Shown: positions 33,472-43,043, counted from the stretch's first letter. The stretch is 64,000 nt of DNA from Paracoccus kondratievae (GCF_009301415.1 NZ_CP045072.1:28501-92500); one strand, 5' to 3'. Notes: generated from the letters alone by a model not told the origin. Made by a program: numbers and translations.

Positions 33472-34203
33472 TCAGACCCCATAGCGCGAAAGCAGGCGGT
33501 GCAGCGCCAGTGCCACCAGCCGGGCAAAGACTACGGTCATTACCGACAGCACCAACAGGGCGGCAAAGACCAGATCGGTCTTCATCCGGCCGTTGGCGTG
33601 GATCATCAGCGCCCCAAGGCCGCGTGCGCCGCCGACCCATTCGCCGATCACCGCCCCGATCGGGGCATAGACTGCCGCCAGGCGCAGCCCGGTCGCAAGG
33701 CCTGGCAGTGCTGCAGGGATGCGCAGGTGGCGCATGATACGGATGGGGCTGGCGCCCATGACCTGCGCCAGATCCAGCGCAGCCTGAGGCGTCCGCATCA
33801 GCCCGTCCAGAAAGGCGCTGACCACCGGGAAAAAGACAATCAGCACCGTCATGGCGACCTTGGGCGACATGCCAAAGCCCAGCCACAGCGTCAGGATCGG
33901 CGCCAGCGCAAAGACCGGAATGGTCTGGCTGAATGTCAGGATGGGGCGCAGCACACCGGTCAGCTTTTGCGAAAAGCCCATCACCACCGCCAGCGCCGCC
34001 CCCAGGGCCGAGCCAAGGGTAAAGCCCAGCACCACCTCGGCCAGCGTGAAACCGGCGTGACGGGTGATCTCGGCCCGGTTCAGCCACAGCGCCTCGAGCA
34101 CCGCGCGGGGCGAGGGCAGCAGAAAGGGCGGCATGCCGGCCAGCCAGATGACCCCCTGCCACAGCACCAGAACGGTGACGATCAGCGCGATAACTGTTCT
34201 CAC
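33472..34203 (-). CDS. thiX: ThiX HMP-precursor ABC permease
   Basis: ThiX is the permease of the ThiXYZ importer for pyrimidine precursors of thiamin. The 243-residue protein has about six hydrophobic segments and the EAA loop AQVMGASPIRIMRHLRIPAALPGL. It is the last of ten minus-strand genes downstream of a TPP riboswitch and overlaps thiZ by 4 bases. The fold is shared with other nitrate/sulfonate permeases, so the name depends on the neighbouring thiY and tenA. Confidence 0.87.
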   Translation of the reverse strand: MRTVIALIVTVLVLWQGVIWLAGMPPFLLPSPRAVLEALWLNRAEITRHAGFTLAEVVLGFTLGSALGAALAVVMGFSQKLTGVLRPILTFSQTIPVFALAPILTLWLGFGMSPKVAMTVLIVFFPVVSAFLDGLMRTPQAALDLAQVMGASPIRIMRHLRIPAALPGLATGLRLAAVYAPIGAVIGEWVGGARGLGALMIHANGRMKTDLVFAALLVLSVMTVVFARLVALALHRLLSRYGV

Positions 34204-34919
34204 GCCATCATCCCCCGCATCAGCCGGGCCTGCAATTGCAGGACCTCGGGTGCGTCATAGGGGCGGGCGGCGCCTTTGGGGCGCAGGGTCGGGACCGGCC
34301 ATTCGGTCAGCCCCGTCTCTCGCAGCAGCAGAATCCGGTCGCCAAGCCGCGCTGCCTCGGCCGGGTCATGGGTAACGAGCAGCACCGCACGCCCTTCCAG
34401 CAGCCGCGCGGCCAGGTCCTGCATCTGTGCCCGCGTCCGCGCGTCAAGCGCCGAAAAGGGCTCATCAAGCAGCACCAGCGGCCGGTCCTCGAACAGAGTC
34501 CGGGCAAGGGCGACGCGCTGGCGCTGCCCGCCCGAAAGATTCGCCGGCAGGTGATGGGCGCGGTCGGTAAGCCCCACGGCCTTGATCAGCGCGGCCGCGC
34601 GGGCGGCGGGCTCGTCCCCTTGTCGCAGCGTGCCGCGCAGCCTTGCGCCAAGCGTGACATTGCCTGTCACATCAAGCCAGGGGATCAGGCCCGGGTCCTG
34701 CGCCATCAGCGCCACGGGCTTGTCGCGCGTCGCCTCACCCTCAAAGCGTGCTCCGGTTTCAAGCCCGGCGATCAGCCGCAGGATGGTTGATTTGCCGACA
34801 CCCGAGGGGCCAAGCAGGCAGGTCCAGCCCGCATCTTCAAGCCGCAGGTCGACCGGTGCGAACAACGGGGCCTCGCCCACCCAGGCACGGCCACGGACCA
34901 GCGCTGCCGCGGCGGTCAT
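34200..34919 (-). CDS. thiZ: ThiZ HMP-precursor ABC ATP-binding protein
   Basis: This 239-residue ATPase has Walker A GPSGVGKST, signature LSGGQRQRVALART, Walker B LVLLDEPFSALD and LLVTHDPAEAA. It would power import of a thiamin pyrimidine precursor with ThiX and ThiY. It overlaps tenA and thiX by 4 bases each, and its identity comes from being inside the thi operon. Confidence 0.88.
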   Translation of the reverse strand: MTAAAALVRGRAWVGEAPLFAPVDLRLEDAGWTCLLGPSGVGKSTILRLIAGLETGARFEGEATRDKPVALMAQDPGLIPWLDVTGNVTLGARLRGTLRQGDEPAARAAALIKAVGLTDRAHHLPANLSGGQRQRVALARTLFEDRPLVLLDEPFSALDARTRAQMQDLAARLLEGRAVLLVTHDPAEAARLGDRILLLRETGLTEWPVPTLRPKGAARPYDAPEVLQLQARLMRGMMA

Positions 34920-35590
34920 GGCTTGCCCAGTTCCCAGAACGCGACCTCAAGCCGGGTTGCGGTCGCAAAGCGGTCAGAGAGCGCGGCCCATCGGGGGCTT
35001 TGTTCGGGGGTGTCGCCCAGCCGTTTGCGGATCGCGCTGTCAAGCAGCGCCCCGGCCTCGGCGCAGGCCGCCTGATATTCCTCGCCCGCATAGGTGTCGA
35101 TCCAGTTCCGGTAGGGCGTGTCGGGCGCTGCCTCGCGTGCAAGCCGCAGCCCGATTTCGCCATAGCCCAGCACGCAAGGCATCAGCGCCGCAAGCAGGTC
35201 CAGAAAATCGCCCGAATAGCCTGCCTCGAGCACATAGCGGGTATAGGCGATATTGGTCACCGCCTCTTGGGCGTTGCTCAGCACCTCGCGATCCATGCCG
35301 GCGCTGGCGCAGGTGCGCACATGCAAGTCCATTTCATAGTTCAGCAGCGTGTGAACCGTGGTCGAGCAGGTCTGCATTTCCGTAAGATCACCAGCCTTGA
35401 CCACGGCCAGCGCCCATGCGCGCGAAAAGTTCTGCAAGAACAGGTAGTCCTGAACCAGATAGGTCAGAAAAGCCGATTGCGGCAGGGTGCCGTCGCGCAA
35501 TCCTTCGACAAAGGAATGACGGGTATAGGCATCCCAATCCGGTTGGCAGGCGGCGCGCCAGGCGGCGAAGGCGTGGCCATAGCTGGTCAT
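34916..35590 (-). CDS. tenA: TenA aminopyrimidine aminohydrolase (thiaminase II)
   Basis: TenA deaminates aminomethylpyrimidine salvaged from broken-down thiamin, giving HMP for ThiD. The 224-residue protein has the family pattern YLVQDYLFLQNFSRAWA, NYEMDLHVRTC, the active-site cysteine in LMPCVLGYGEIGLRL and the late EEYQAACAEA. It sits between thiY and thiZ with 4-base overlaps, a placement that points to salvage rather than thiamin destruction. Confidence 0.92.
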   Translation of the reverse strand: MTSYGHAFAAWRAACQPDWDAYTRHSFVEGLRDGTLPQSAFLTYLVQDYLFLQNFSRAWALAVVKAGDLTEMQTCSTTVHTLLNYEMDLHVRTCASAGMDREVLSNAQEAVTNIAYTRYVLEAGYSGDFLDLLAALMPCVLGYGEIGLRLAREAAPDTPYRNWIDTYAGEEYQAACAEAGALLDSAIRKRLGDTPEQSPRWAALSDRFATATRLEVAFWELGKP

Positions 35591-36528
35591 TGCGCGGCCC
35601 CCACATCCACCGCCAGATCCGAGACGGGCAGCACCTTGTCGATCAGGCCGGCCTTATGCAGGAATTCCTCGAACCGGGCATAACGGCCCTGATCCAGTGC
35701 GGCGGGGCTTTGCGAAAAGCGCGGCAGCGTTTCCTTCCACGCCTCAGAGTTCAGCTCGTCCTTGAGGTCGGGCGCGGTGGCCGAGAACAGCTCCCACGCT
35801 TCGCCGGGGTGGTTGACCATATATTGTGCGCCGCGTTCGACCGCGCGCAGCAGGCGCAGGGTGCGGTCGCGATCCAGATTGTCGGGGTTGGCGACAAAGA
35901 TCAGCTCGTCATAGGTCGGAACGCCCTGTTCCTCGACAAAGAAACATTTGCCCTCGGCCCCCTCGAGCCGCATCTGCGTCAGCTCAAAATTGCGATAGGC
36001 GCCGATGGTGGCATCGACCTGACCGGCAATCAATGCGGGCGACAGCGACCAGTTTACGTTGACCATCTCGATATCGTTCATCGTCAGCCCGGCCGAGGCA
36101 AGGATCTGGCCCACCAGCGCCTCTTCGACGCCCGAGACGGAATAGCCGATCTTTTTGCCCTTGAGATCCGCAATCTCTTGCACCGGACCATCGGCCTTGA
36201 CCATCAGACAGTTCAGCGGCGTTGCGACCAGCGTGCCGACGCGGCGCAGGGGCAGGCCCTCATGCACCTGCAGATGCAGTTGCGGCTGGTAGCTGATGGC
36301 GTAATCGGCCTTGCCCGCGGCGACCAGTTTGGGCGGATCCGAAGGATCGGCGGGGGCGACGATCTCGACCTCAAGCCCCTCGTCCTTGAAGAAGCCCTTT
36401 TCCTGCGCAACGATGATCGGCGCATGATCGGGGTTCACGAACCAGTCAAGGATCAGCGTGACCTTATCCTCGGCCAGCACTGGCTGGGCCAGCAGGGCAA
36501 AGGCGGCGGCAAGGGTGAAATGTTTCAT
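35587..36528 (-). CDS. thiY: ThiY HMP-precursor substrate-binding protein
   Basis: ThiY is the periplasmic binding protein for formylaminopyrimidine-type thiamin precursors. The 313-residue protein has a signal peptide (MKHFTLAAAFALLAQPVLA) and an NMT1/THI5-like fold: LDWFVNPDHAPIIVAQEKGF, KADYAISYQPQLHLQVHEGLP and GKKIGYSVSGVEE. The ATG at 36528 overlaps the thiF stop (TGATG); the in-frame extension to 36573 is not coding. It is followed by tenA with a 4-base overlap. Confidence 0.92.
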   Translation of the reverse strand: MKHFTLAAAFALLAQPVLAEDKVTLILDWFVNPDHAPIIVAQEKGFFKDEGLEVEIVAPADPSDPPKLVAAGKADYAISYQPQLHLQVHEGLPLRRVGTLVATPLNCLMVKADGPVQEIADLKGKKIGYSVSGVEEALVGQILASAGLTMNDIEMVNVNWSLSPALIAGQVDATIGAYRNFELTQMRLEGAEGKCFFVEEQGVPTYDELIFVANPDNLDRDRTLRLLRAVERGAQYMVNHPGEAWELFSATAPDLKDELNSEAWKETLPRFSQSPAALDQGRYARFEEFLHKAGLIDKVLPVSDLAVDVGAAQ

Positions 36529-37487
36529 CAATTCTCGTCTCCAAGGGCAAGAAGGGCGATTTCGCCATCCCAACGGTGGGAAAGCGCGTCGGCGGCGCGC
36601 CAGGAACGCAGACCCGAACGGCAGGCCAGCACCACACGCTGACCGGGCTCGGGCAGGGGACCGGTTGGGCCATATCCGGGCAGGCGCAGCGCCTGCGGGG
36701 TGGCCTTGCGCGGCGCCTCGTCTTCGGGGCGCAGGTCGATGACCAGATCAGCTGGGGTGATTTCATCACGTGCGATAAAGCGGGGGCCGGTGGTTTCGGG
36801 CGCGGCGTCAAAGCGGAACTGACTGAAGCGGCCGGCCTCAAAGCGAACGAACTCACCCAAGGGCGAGGGCGTGGTGCCAAGGATCAGCCGCAGCGCCATC
36901 TGGGCCTGAATACAGCCCAGCATCCCGACGACAGGGCCAAGCACGCCAGCGGTCGCACAGGTCTGGCCGCTGTCAGGCGGGTCGGGGAAAAGCGCGCGCA
37001 GGCTGGGCGCACCGCCGCAGAACCCGCCGACATAGCCCGAAAGCCCCAGCGCCGAGGCCGAGATCAGCGGCTTTCCCGCTGCAAGGCAGCCATCAGACAA
37101 GGTGTAGCTGGCCGCATAGCTGTCGGCGCAATCCAGCACCACATCCGCCGCCGCGATCAGCGCAGGCGCATTCACGGGTGTCAGCCGGTCCTTTAGCGCC
37201 TCGACCTTAACGGCAGGGTTCAGCCGCGCCAGCGCCTGCGCGGCGGCGCGGACCTTGGGCTGACCGATGTCGTCGATCCGGTACAGCGGCTGGCGGTGCA
37301 GGTTCGTTTCCTCGACCGTATCAGCGTCGATCAGGGTGATCTGCCCGATGCCTGCCCCGGCAAGATATTGCAGTGCGGGCACACCCAGACCGCCCGCGCC
37401 GACGATCAGCACGCGGGCGGCAGAGATACGCTCTTGCCCCGCTGCGCCGACCTCGGGCAGGACCATCTGGCGGGCATAGCGGGTCAT
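36528..37487 (-). CDS. thiF: ThiF/MoeB-like adenylyltransferase with C-terminal rhodanese domain
   Basis: ThiF adenylates the ThiS C-terminus so that sulfur can be loaded for thiazole synthesis. The 319-residue protein has the N-terminal ARQMVLPEVGAAGQ, nucleotide-binding GAGGLGVPALQYLAGAGIG, and ETNLHRQ. A C-terminal rhodanese-like domain (about residues 240-319) includes CRSGLRSWRAAD with a possible sulfur-carrying cysteine. The usual zinc CxxC pairs are missing: the region reads SLRALFPDPP instead of having YRCLF. The ATG at 37487 overlaps the thiE stop; the longer upstream frame is not coding. Confidence 0.92.
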   Translation of the reverse strand: MTRYARQMVLPEVGAAGQERISAARVLIVGAGGLGVPALQYLAGAGIGQITLIDADTVEETNLHRQPLYRIDDIGQPKVRAAAQALARLNPAVKVEALKDRLTPVNAPALIAAADVVLDCADSYAASYTLSDGCLAAGKPLISASALGLSGYVGGFCGGAPSLRALFPDPPDSGQTCATAGVLGPVVGMLGCIQAQMALRLILGTTPSPLGEFVRFEAGRFSQFRFDAAPETTGPRFIARDEITPADLVIDLRPEDEAPRKATPQALRLPGYGPTGPLPEPGQRVVLACRSGLRSWRAADALSHRWDGEIALLALGDEN

Positions 37488-38080
37488 GCCGCCACCCGCT
37501 GCCATTCGCGGATGCGGCCCTCGGGGTCGGGATTCAGCGTGATGTCGGTGACAACCGAAGCAATATCCGCGCCCGCGGCAAAGGCTTCCAGCGCGCGCCC
37601 GGGTGTCATGCCGCCGATGGCGACCAACGGCGTCTCGCCCACCAGCCTGCGCCATTCGCGGACGCGGTCAAGGCCCTGCTGTTCCCATTTCATCTTTTTC
37701 AGAATGGTCGGCCATACCGGGCCCAGGGCGATGTAATCAGGCTTAAGGGCCTGCGCCCGCTCCAACTCGGCATGGTCATGGGTCGAGATGCCAAGCCGCA
37801 GCCCGGCGCGGCGGATCGCCGGCAGGTCGGCGGTGTCCAGATCCTCTTGTCCCAGATGGATGAAATCACAGCCAAGGTCGATGGCGGCCTGCCAGTGATC
37901 ATTGACGACCAGCGTCGCGCCGTGATCGCGACAAAGTTCCCGACACAATGCCAGTTCGCCCATCAGCTGGGCCGGGGGCTGGTCCTTGATGCGGACCTGA
38001 ACCAGTTTCACGCCCAGAGGCAGGGCGCGGCGCAGCCAATCGGCGCTGTCAAAGATCGGGTAAAAGCGCGGCAGTTTCAT
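37484..38080 (-). CDS. thiE: ThiE thiamin phosphate synthase
   Basis: ThiE joins HMP-PP and thiazole phosphate to make thiamin phosphate. The 198-residue TIM-barrel protein has [39 protein letters not shown] and GPVWPT, with the phosphate-binding VAIGGMTPG near the end. It overlaps thiG and thiF by 4 bases. It is slightly shorter than many ThiE proteins but keeps the conserved blocks. Confidence 0.93.
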   Translation of the reverse strand: MKLPRFYPIFDSADWLRRALPLGVKLVQVRIKDQPPAQLMGELALCRELCRDHGATLVVNDHWQAAIDLGCDFIHLGQEDLDTADLPAIRRAGLRLGISTHDHAELERAQALKPDYIALGPVWPTILKKMKWEQQGLDRVREWRRLVGETPLVAIGGMTPGRALEAFAAGADIASVVTDITLNPDPEGRIREWQRVAA

Positions 38081-38841
38081 CCCAGCACCGCCATTCCAAA
38101 CAGAGGGGTCGAAGGCGCGGCCATGTCGCGTGCCTCGATCGGGTTTGCGCCATGGGCCAGTTTTCCGGCCTCGATCGCCGATGCCATGGCGCGGGCCATC
38201 GCGACCGGATCGCCTGCCTTGGCGACGGCGGTGTTCAGCAGCACCGCGTCATAGCCCAGCTCCATCGCCTGCGCGGCGTGACTTGGCAGGCCGATGCCTG
38301 CATCGACCACCAGCGGGATACCGGGGAAATGCGCCCTAAGGCTGCGCAGCCCATAGGGATTGTTCAGACCCCGGCCCGAGCCGATGGGCGCGCCCCAGGG
38401 CATCAGCACCTCGCAGCCCGCATCAAGCAGCCGTCCGCAGACCGACAGATCCTCGGTGCAATAGGGGAATACCTGAAAGCCGTCCCCGGACAGCGCCCGT
38501 GCCGCCTCGACCAGCGCGATCACATCGGGGCAAAGTGTGTCGTCGTCGCGGATGACCTCAAGCTTGATCCAGGGCGTCTCGAACAGCTCGCGTGCCATCT
38601 GGGCGGTGGTCACGGCCTCGCGCACCGAATGGCAGCCGGCGGTATTGGGCAGGACGGGGATGCCCAGATCGCGGATCAGGCGATAGAAGTCCTGCCCGCC
38701 GCCGCCTTCGCGGCGCAGGCTGACGGTGGCGATGCCAGCGCCCGAGGCGCGGAATGCCTCGGCCATGATCGCGGGCGAGGGGTATTGCGCGGTGCCCAGC
38801 ATCAGCGGGCTTGCGACCTCGGTTCCGTAAAAGACCGGCAT
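38077..38841 (-). CDS. thiG: ThiG thiazole synthase
   Basis: ThiG builds the thiazole phosphate ring from deoxyxylulose phosphate, iminoglycine and ThiS thiocarboxylate. The 254-residue protein has the conserved [52 protein letters not shown] and [14 protein letters not shown]. The start (MPVFYGTEV) is chosen by homology; a longer in-frame extension into thiS is not coding. thiS lies directly upstream and thiE overlaps by 4 bases. Confidence 0.95.
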   Translation of the reverse strand: MPVFYGTEVASPLMLGTAQYPSPAIMAEAFRASGAGIATVSLRREGGGGQDFYRLIRDLGIPVLPNTAGCHSVREAVTTAQMARELFETPWIKLEVIRDDDTLCPDVIALVEAARALSGDGFQVFPYCTEDLSVCGRLLDAGCEVLMPWGAPIGSGRGLNNPYGLRSLRAHFPGIPLVVDAGIGLPSHAAQAMELGYDAVLLNTAVAKAGDPVAMARAMASAIEAGKLAHGANPIEARDMAAPSTPLFGMAVLG

Positions 38842-38842
38842 C

Positions 38843-39040
38843 TCAGCCTCCTTGCATGGGGGCCACGACTTCCAGCGCGTCGCCGTCGCTGAGCGTCGTT
38901 TCCGGGCGGGCCGCGGCGGGCAGGAAGGCACCGTTCAGTGCCGTTGCCACCTTGGCCGTACCAAGTCCGATTTCGGTCAGCACGTCCTGCACGGACGGGC
39001 CGGTCAGGTCGCGCGGCGCTCCGTTAAGGGTGATCTTCAT
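38843..39040 (-). CDS. thiS: ThiS sulfur-carrier protein
   Basis: ThiS carries sulfur as a C-terminal thiocarboxylate for ThiG. The 65-residue ubiquitin-like protein begins [12 protein letters not shown] and ends in the essential Gly-Gly (VVAPMQGG), the site adenylated by ThiF. The start is at 39040 by homology, 17 bases inside the end of thiO, and thiG starts 1 base beyond its stop. Confidence 0.93.
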   Translation of the reverse strand: MKITLNGAPRDLTGPSVQDVLTEIGLGTAKVATALNGAFLPAAARPETTLSDGDALEVVAPMQGG

Positions 39041-40001
39041 CCATGAACTCCGGTTTCCGGCCCTCAAGCAGATAATCGGCGGCCATACGTGCCACGGCAG
39101 GGGCCAGAAGGTAGCCGTGGCGGTAAAGGCCGTTGGCGAAAAGCGTGCCACCGCGCCGGCGCAGGCGGGGCAGATTGTCGGGAAAGGCGGGGCGCGCGTC
39201 CGAGCCAAGCTCAAGGATCTCGGCCTCGGCAAAGCCCGGATGCAGGGCATAGGCAGCCGACAGCATCTCGACCGCCGAACGGGCGGTGACGCGATACCTG
39301 CCGCCGGTTTCCAGCATGGTCGCGCCGATCATATAGACCCCGTCGCCACGCGGCACGACGTAAAGCGGGATGCGCGGATGCAAAAGCCGCACGGTGCGGG
39401 TCAGCGTGACCTCGGGACAGCGCAGCACCAGCATTTCGCCGCGCACGCCGCGCAGATCGGGCAGCTCGTCCCTGGCAGCAAGGCCGCGCGCATCGACGAT
39501 CATGCCGGTCGGTGCGCCCTCGGTCTCGATACGGATGCCGCGCTGTTCCAGCCGGTCGCGCAGAGCCAGCAGGGCGGCGCGGGGGTTCAGATGCGCCTCG
39601 GTGCCGAAATGCAGCCCGCGCGAAAAGCGGCCGGCCAGTTCGGGTTCTAGCGTCGCGATATCGTCACCGGTCACCGGCTGATGCGCCTTGGTCAGCCGGG
39701 CAAAGCGGTCAAGTTCGGTCCGGTCGCGCGAGGGGGCAAGCACAAGCGTGCCTCGCCGGGTGACCTCGGCGCCATTTGCTTCCCACCAATCGGCGGCATC
39801 GAGGCCAAGGCGCAGCACCACCGGCTCGGCGCTTTCGGCCTCGCAATAGGGAGCAAGCATGCCGCCCGCGCGCCAGCTGCAGGCATGTGAGCCGGGCTTG
39901 CCGGCAGGGTCGATGATACGCGGCTGTTTCCCACGCGCGGCCAGTTCGGTCGCAATCGAGAGACCCATCACCCCCGCGCCCAGGATGGTAATCGCGGTCA
40001 T
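39024..40001 (-). CDS. thiO: ThiO glycine oxidase
   Basis: ThiO oxidises glycine to iminoglycine using FAD and oxygen, feeding ThiG. The 325-residue protein opens with the Rossmann motif ITILGAGVMGLSIATELAARG and has CSWRAGGMLAP, VVPRGDGVYMIGATM and a C-terminal GLYRHGYLLAPAVA. The ATG at 40001 follows GGAGGCAGGC and overlaps the thiD stop (ATGA). Use of ThiO rather than ThiH fits an aerobic organism. Confidence 0.94.
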   Translation of the reverse strand: MTAITILGAGVMGLSIATELAARGKQPRIIDPAGKPGSHACSWRAGGMLAPYCEAESAEPVVLRLGLDAADWWEANGAEVTRRGTLVLAPSRDRTELDRFARLTKAHQPVTGDDIATLEPELAGRFSRGLHFGTEAHLNPRAALLALRDRLEQRGIRIETEGAPTGMIVDARGLAARDELPDLRGVRGEMLVLRCPEVTLTRTVRLLHPRIPLYVVPRGDGVYMIGATMLETGGRYRVTARSAVEMLSAAYALHPGFAEAEILELGSDARPAFPDNLPRLRRRGGTLFANGLYRHGYLLAPAVARMAADYLLEGRKPEFMDEDHP

Positions 40002-40825
40002 GCCTGCCTCCATAGCGCGTGGAAATGATGCACGGGCCCATGGCCCAGCCCCACCGCCAGCTCATCTGCGGCCGCAATTGCACCCTGCAACCAGCCATGC
40101 GCGCGGTCTGCCGCATCCGGCACCGTCATCCCCTGCGCAAGCCCTGCCGCGATGGCCGAGGACAGTGAGCATCCGGTGCCATGGGTGTTCGCTGTGTGCT
40201 GGCGCGGTGCGGTCAGGGTCAGCGGTTCGGCTCCGATCAGCAGGTCGGTGCAGGTCTCTCCGCTGGCATGGCCACCCTTCATCAGCACATGTGTGGCGCC
40301 CAGGGCGCAAAGTGCCTTGCCCTGCGCCCGCATCTCATCCGGGGTTTGCGCGGGGGCGCGATCCAGAAGCCGCGCGGCCTCGGGCAGGTTCGGCGTCAGA
40401 ACGGTCGCAAGCGGGATAAGCCGTTCACGCAGGGCCGAGACTGCCTCGTCCGGCAAAAGCGGGTCGCCCGACTTTGCCACCATCACCGGGTCAAGCACCA
40501 CCGGGATCGGATTGGCTGCCAGAAGCGCGGTCAGACGGTCGGCCACCACCGTGATCACATCCGGGCCGCCCAGCATGCCGATCTTGACAGCGCGCACATC
40601 AAGATCACCAAAGACCGTATCGATCTGGGCGGCGATCATCGCCGGGCTGACGGCTTCGACCGCCGCAACGGTGCGGGTGTTCTGGGCGGTGATGGCTGTG
40701 ATCACAGAAGCGCCAAAGACGCCGAGTGCTGAAAAGCTTTTCAGATCGGCCTGAATCCCGGCGCCGCCGCCGCTATCCGATCCGGCAATCGTCAGCGCGA
40801 TAGGTGGGGAAGGAAATCCCGGCAT
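39998..40825 (-). CDS. thiD: ThiD hydroxymethylpyrimidine (phosphate) kinase
   Basis: ThiD phosphorylates HMP and HMP-P to HMP-PP. The 275-residue ribokinase-family protein has IAGSDSGGGAGIQADLKSF, QNTRTV, KIGMLGGPDVI, DPVMVAKSGDPLL, the late HVLMKGGHASGE and the catalytic loop THGTGCSLSSAIA. It is the first gene after the TPP riboswitch and sits first in the ten-gene thi operon. Confidence 0.95.
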   Translation of the reverse strand: MPGFPSPPIALTIAGSDSGGGAGIQADLKSFSALGVFGASVITAITAQNTRTVAAVEAVSPAMIAAQIDTVFGDLDVRAVKIGMLGGPDVITVVADRLTALLAANPIPVVLDPVMVAKSGDPLLPDEAVSALRERLIPLATVLTPNLPEAARLLDRAPAQTPDEMRAQGKALCALGATHVLMKGGHASGETCTDLLIGAEPLTLTAPRQHTANTHGTGCSLSSAIAAGLAQGMTVPDAADRAHGWLQGAIAAADELAVGLGHGPVHHFHALWRQA

Positions 40826-40902
40826 GGCCCGCCTTTCAGTTCAGCCGGGCATGCAGACGGGGTCGGGACAGTTTTGCGGATGGTCTTGCCGCTTCACTCT
40901 AC

Positions 40903-40985
40903 CCTTCCCTACGCCGGCATGACCCGGATCAGGTTCGATGGGTCGGTGCCTTGCACCTCTCAGCCCCGTTGCGGGGCCCCCCAAG
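40903..40985 (-). promoter_or_regulatory. TPP riboswitch (THI element)
   Basis: Read on the minus strand, the segment contains CTTGGGGGGCCCCGCAACGG, then GGGCTGAGAGG, GCACCGACCC, and the hallmark AACCTGATCCGGGTCATGCC followed by GGCGTAGGGAAGG. This is the conserved thiamin-pyrophosphate aptamer. It lies 77 bases before thiD, so TPP binding would reduce expression of the whole thi operon. Confidence 0.96.
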
Positions 40986-41085
40986 TGTATGAGTCGTTTG
41001 CATGACACTAGGGCCCCGCGCCCCGGGTTGCAAGGGCTGCGGGGTCCGGGTGTCAGGGAAGCTGGGGGCAGGGCCCTGCCTGCGT

Positions 41086-42252
41086 TCAGTTCACGCCAAA
41101 GAGGTCGCGGGTATAGACCTTGTCTGCCACATCGGCCAATTCGGGGCCAAGGCGGTTCGCGATGATCAGATCGGCCTCGGCCTTGAAGGCGTCGAGGTCA
41201 CGGATGACCGGACTGTGAAAGAAGTGATCCTCGGTCAGCACCGGCTCATAGACGATGCAGGGAATGCCTTTGGCCTTGATCCGCTTCATGATGCCCTGAA
41301 TCGAGCTGTCGCGGTAATTGTCCGAGCCGGCCTTCATCACCAGCCGATAGACGCCGACAACCTTGGGTTCGCGTGCGATGATCTGGTCGGCGATGAAGTC
41401 CTTGCGGGTGCGGTTGCTTTCCACCACCGCCGCAATCAGGTTCTGCGGGACCTGATCATAGTTGGCCAGAAGCTGCTTGCTGTCCTTGGGCAGGCAGTAG
41501 CCGCCATAGCCGAAGCTTGGGTTGTTGTACTGATCGCCGATCCGCGGATCGAGGCCGACGCCCTCGATGATTTCGCGCGGGTTCAGGCCGCGGGCCAGAG
41601 CATAGCTGTCCAACTCGTTGAAATAGGCCACGCGCATCGCAAGGTAGGTGTTGGCGAACAGCTTGATCGCCTCGGCCTCGGCGGGGCCGGTGAAAAGCAC
41701 CGGCATATCCTTGCGGATCGCGCCCTGTGCCAGCAGATCGGCCAGCTTATGCGCAGCGGGGCCATGATCCCCGACGACGATGCGCGACGGGTAAAGGTTA
41801 TCGTAAAGCGCGCGGCCTTCACGCAGAAACTCGGGTGAGAACATGATGTTCTCATTGCCTGTTTCTTGCCGCATCCGTGCCACGAATCCGACGGGCACCG
41901 TGGATTTGATCACGATCGTTGCCTGCGGGGCGTGGTCGCGGGCCTGGGCGATCACAGCCTCGACGCTTTGGGTGTCAAAGCGGTTCGTGCGCGGGTCGTA
42001 ATTCGTCGGCGTGGCGATGATGACGAAATCCGCCCCCGCCATAGCCTCGGCCTGGTCGGTCGTGGCCTGCAGGGACAGCTGCTTTCCAGCCAGCCATTCC
42101 TCGAGATCGGGGTCCTGAATGGGTGAGCGGCGGGCATTTACCAATGCCACGCGCTCTGCGTTCAGATCGAATGCCATGACTTCGTTGTGCTGCGCCAGCA
42201 GCACCGCGATCGACATTCCTACATAGCCTAGCCCGGCGACAGAAATACGCAT
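41086..42252 (-). CDS. ugd: UDP-glucose 6-dehydrogenase
   Basis: Ugd oxidises UDP-glucose to UDP-glucuronate with NAD, for surface polysaccharides. The 388-residue protein starts with the NAD-binding [20 protein letters not shown] and has [45 protein letters not shown] and the catalytic cysteine in [14 protein letters not shown]. The start at 42252 is set by homology; the longer upstream frame is not coding. It is a single gene, divergent from the HAD phosphatase, with the thi riboswitch region between its stop and thiD. Confidence 0.95.
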   Translation of the reverse strand: MRISVAGLGYVGMSIAVLLAQHNEVMAFDLNAERVALVNARRSPIQDPDLEEWLAGKQLSLQATTDQAEAMAGADFVIIATPTNYDPRTNRFDTQSVEAVIAQARDHAPQATIVIKSTVPVGFVARMRQETGNENIMFSPEFLREGRALYDNLYPSRIVVGDHGPAAHKLADLLAQGAIRKDMPVLFTGPAEAEAIKLFANTYLAMRVAYFNELDSYALARGLNPREIIEGVGLDPRIGDQYNNPSFGYGGYCLPKDSKQLLANYDQVPQNLIAAVVESNRTRKDFIADQIIAREPKVVGVYRLVMKAGSDNYRDSSIQGIMKRIKAKGIPCIVYEPVLTEDHFFHSPVIRDLDAFKAEADLIIANRLGPELADVADKVYTRDLFGVN

Positions 42253-42432
42253 GTGCGGGGTCCTATCCACTCTGAAGAAAACAGTCCAGTTCAGATTGGA
42301 TCTGTCAGAGCTGTCGCGCAGATTTTTGCCGCGTGGGGTAAGATCGGGCCGCATCGGGGGAATCGGCGGCTCGGGGCTTTACTTGGCGGGGCATTCCGGA
42401 CGATCTGGGCGCAACCGAAGCGGAAGGATGCC

Positions 42433-43035
42433 ATGAAAAGCGTGATTTTCGACCTTGGCGGGGTGCTGATCGACTGGGACCCTGCGCTGGCCTTTGCGGA
42501 TATCTTTACCAGCCGGGCCGAGGCCGAGGCCTGGATGCAGCGCATCGATTTTGCCGGCTGGAACAGGTTGCAGGACGGCGGGCGCAGCTTTGAGGACGGT
42601 CTTGCCGCCGCACGGGCCGAGCATGGCGACGAGGCGCGGCATCTGGCGGGCTATCTCGCGGCTTTTCCGCTGACCATCGAAAAGACTATCCCCGGGACGT
42701 GGGAAGTCGCCGAGGCCCTGCTTGCGCGCGGCGTTCCGCTATATGCTTTGACCAACTGGGCGGCCGAGACATGGCCCCATGCGCTGGAGCTGCATCCTCG
42801 GCTGGGCGCGGTTTTCGCGGACATTCTTGTGTCAGGCCGCGTCGGGATGATGAAGCCAGGCCCGGCGATCTATCGCATGGTGATGGATCGCAACGGTTTG
42901 CGGCCCGAGGATTGCGTATTCGTTGATGACAGTCTGCCGAATGTCGAAGCGGCGCGAGGGCTGGGAATCGATGCGATCCAGTTCACCGGGGCCGGCGCGC
43001 TGGGCGACGAGCTGGCGCGGCGCGGGTTGTTCTGA
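42433..43035 (+). CDS. HAD-family hydrolase
   Basis: This 200-residue protein is a haloacid-dehalogenase-like hydrolase. Motif I is VIFDLGGVLIDWD (nucleophile Asp7), motif II is LTNWAAETWP, the lysine is in MMKPGPAIY, and motif IV is CVFVDDSLPNVEAARGLG. The cap is of the small helical YihX/epoxide-hydrolase N-terminal type, so a sugar-phosphate or similar phosphatase is likely, but the substrate is not known. GGAAGG precedes the ATG. Confidence 0.88.
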   Translation: MKSVIFDLGGVLIDWDPALAFADIFTSRAEAEAWMQRIDFAGWNRLQDGGRSFEDGLAAARAEHGDEARHLAGYLAAFPLTIEKTIPGTWEVAEALLARGVPLYALTNWAAETWPHALELHPRLGAVFADILVSGRVGMMKPGPAIYRMVMDRNGLRPEDCVFVDDSLPNVEAARGLGIDAIQFTGAGALGDELARRGLF

Positions 43036-43043
43036 AGTATTCT

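Noticed and set aside
33379..34260. Plus-strand open frame opposite thiX
   Set aside because: Glutamine- and arginine-rich translation without a family match, fully antisense to a conserved permease gene.
41067..41080. Palindrome GGCAGGGCCCTGCC after ugd
   Set aside because: It has no loop of useful size and no T run, so it was not called a terminator.
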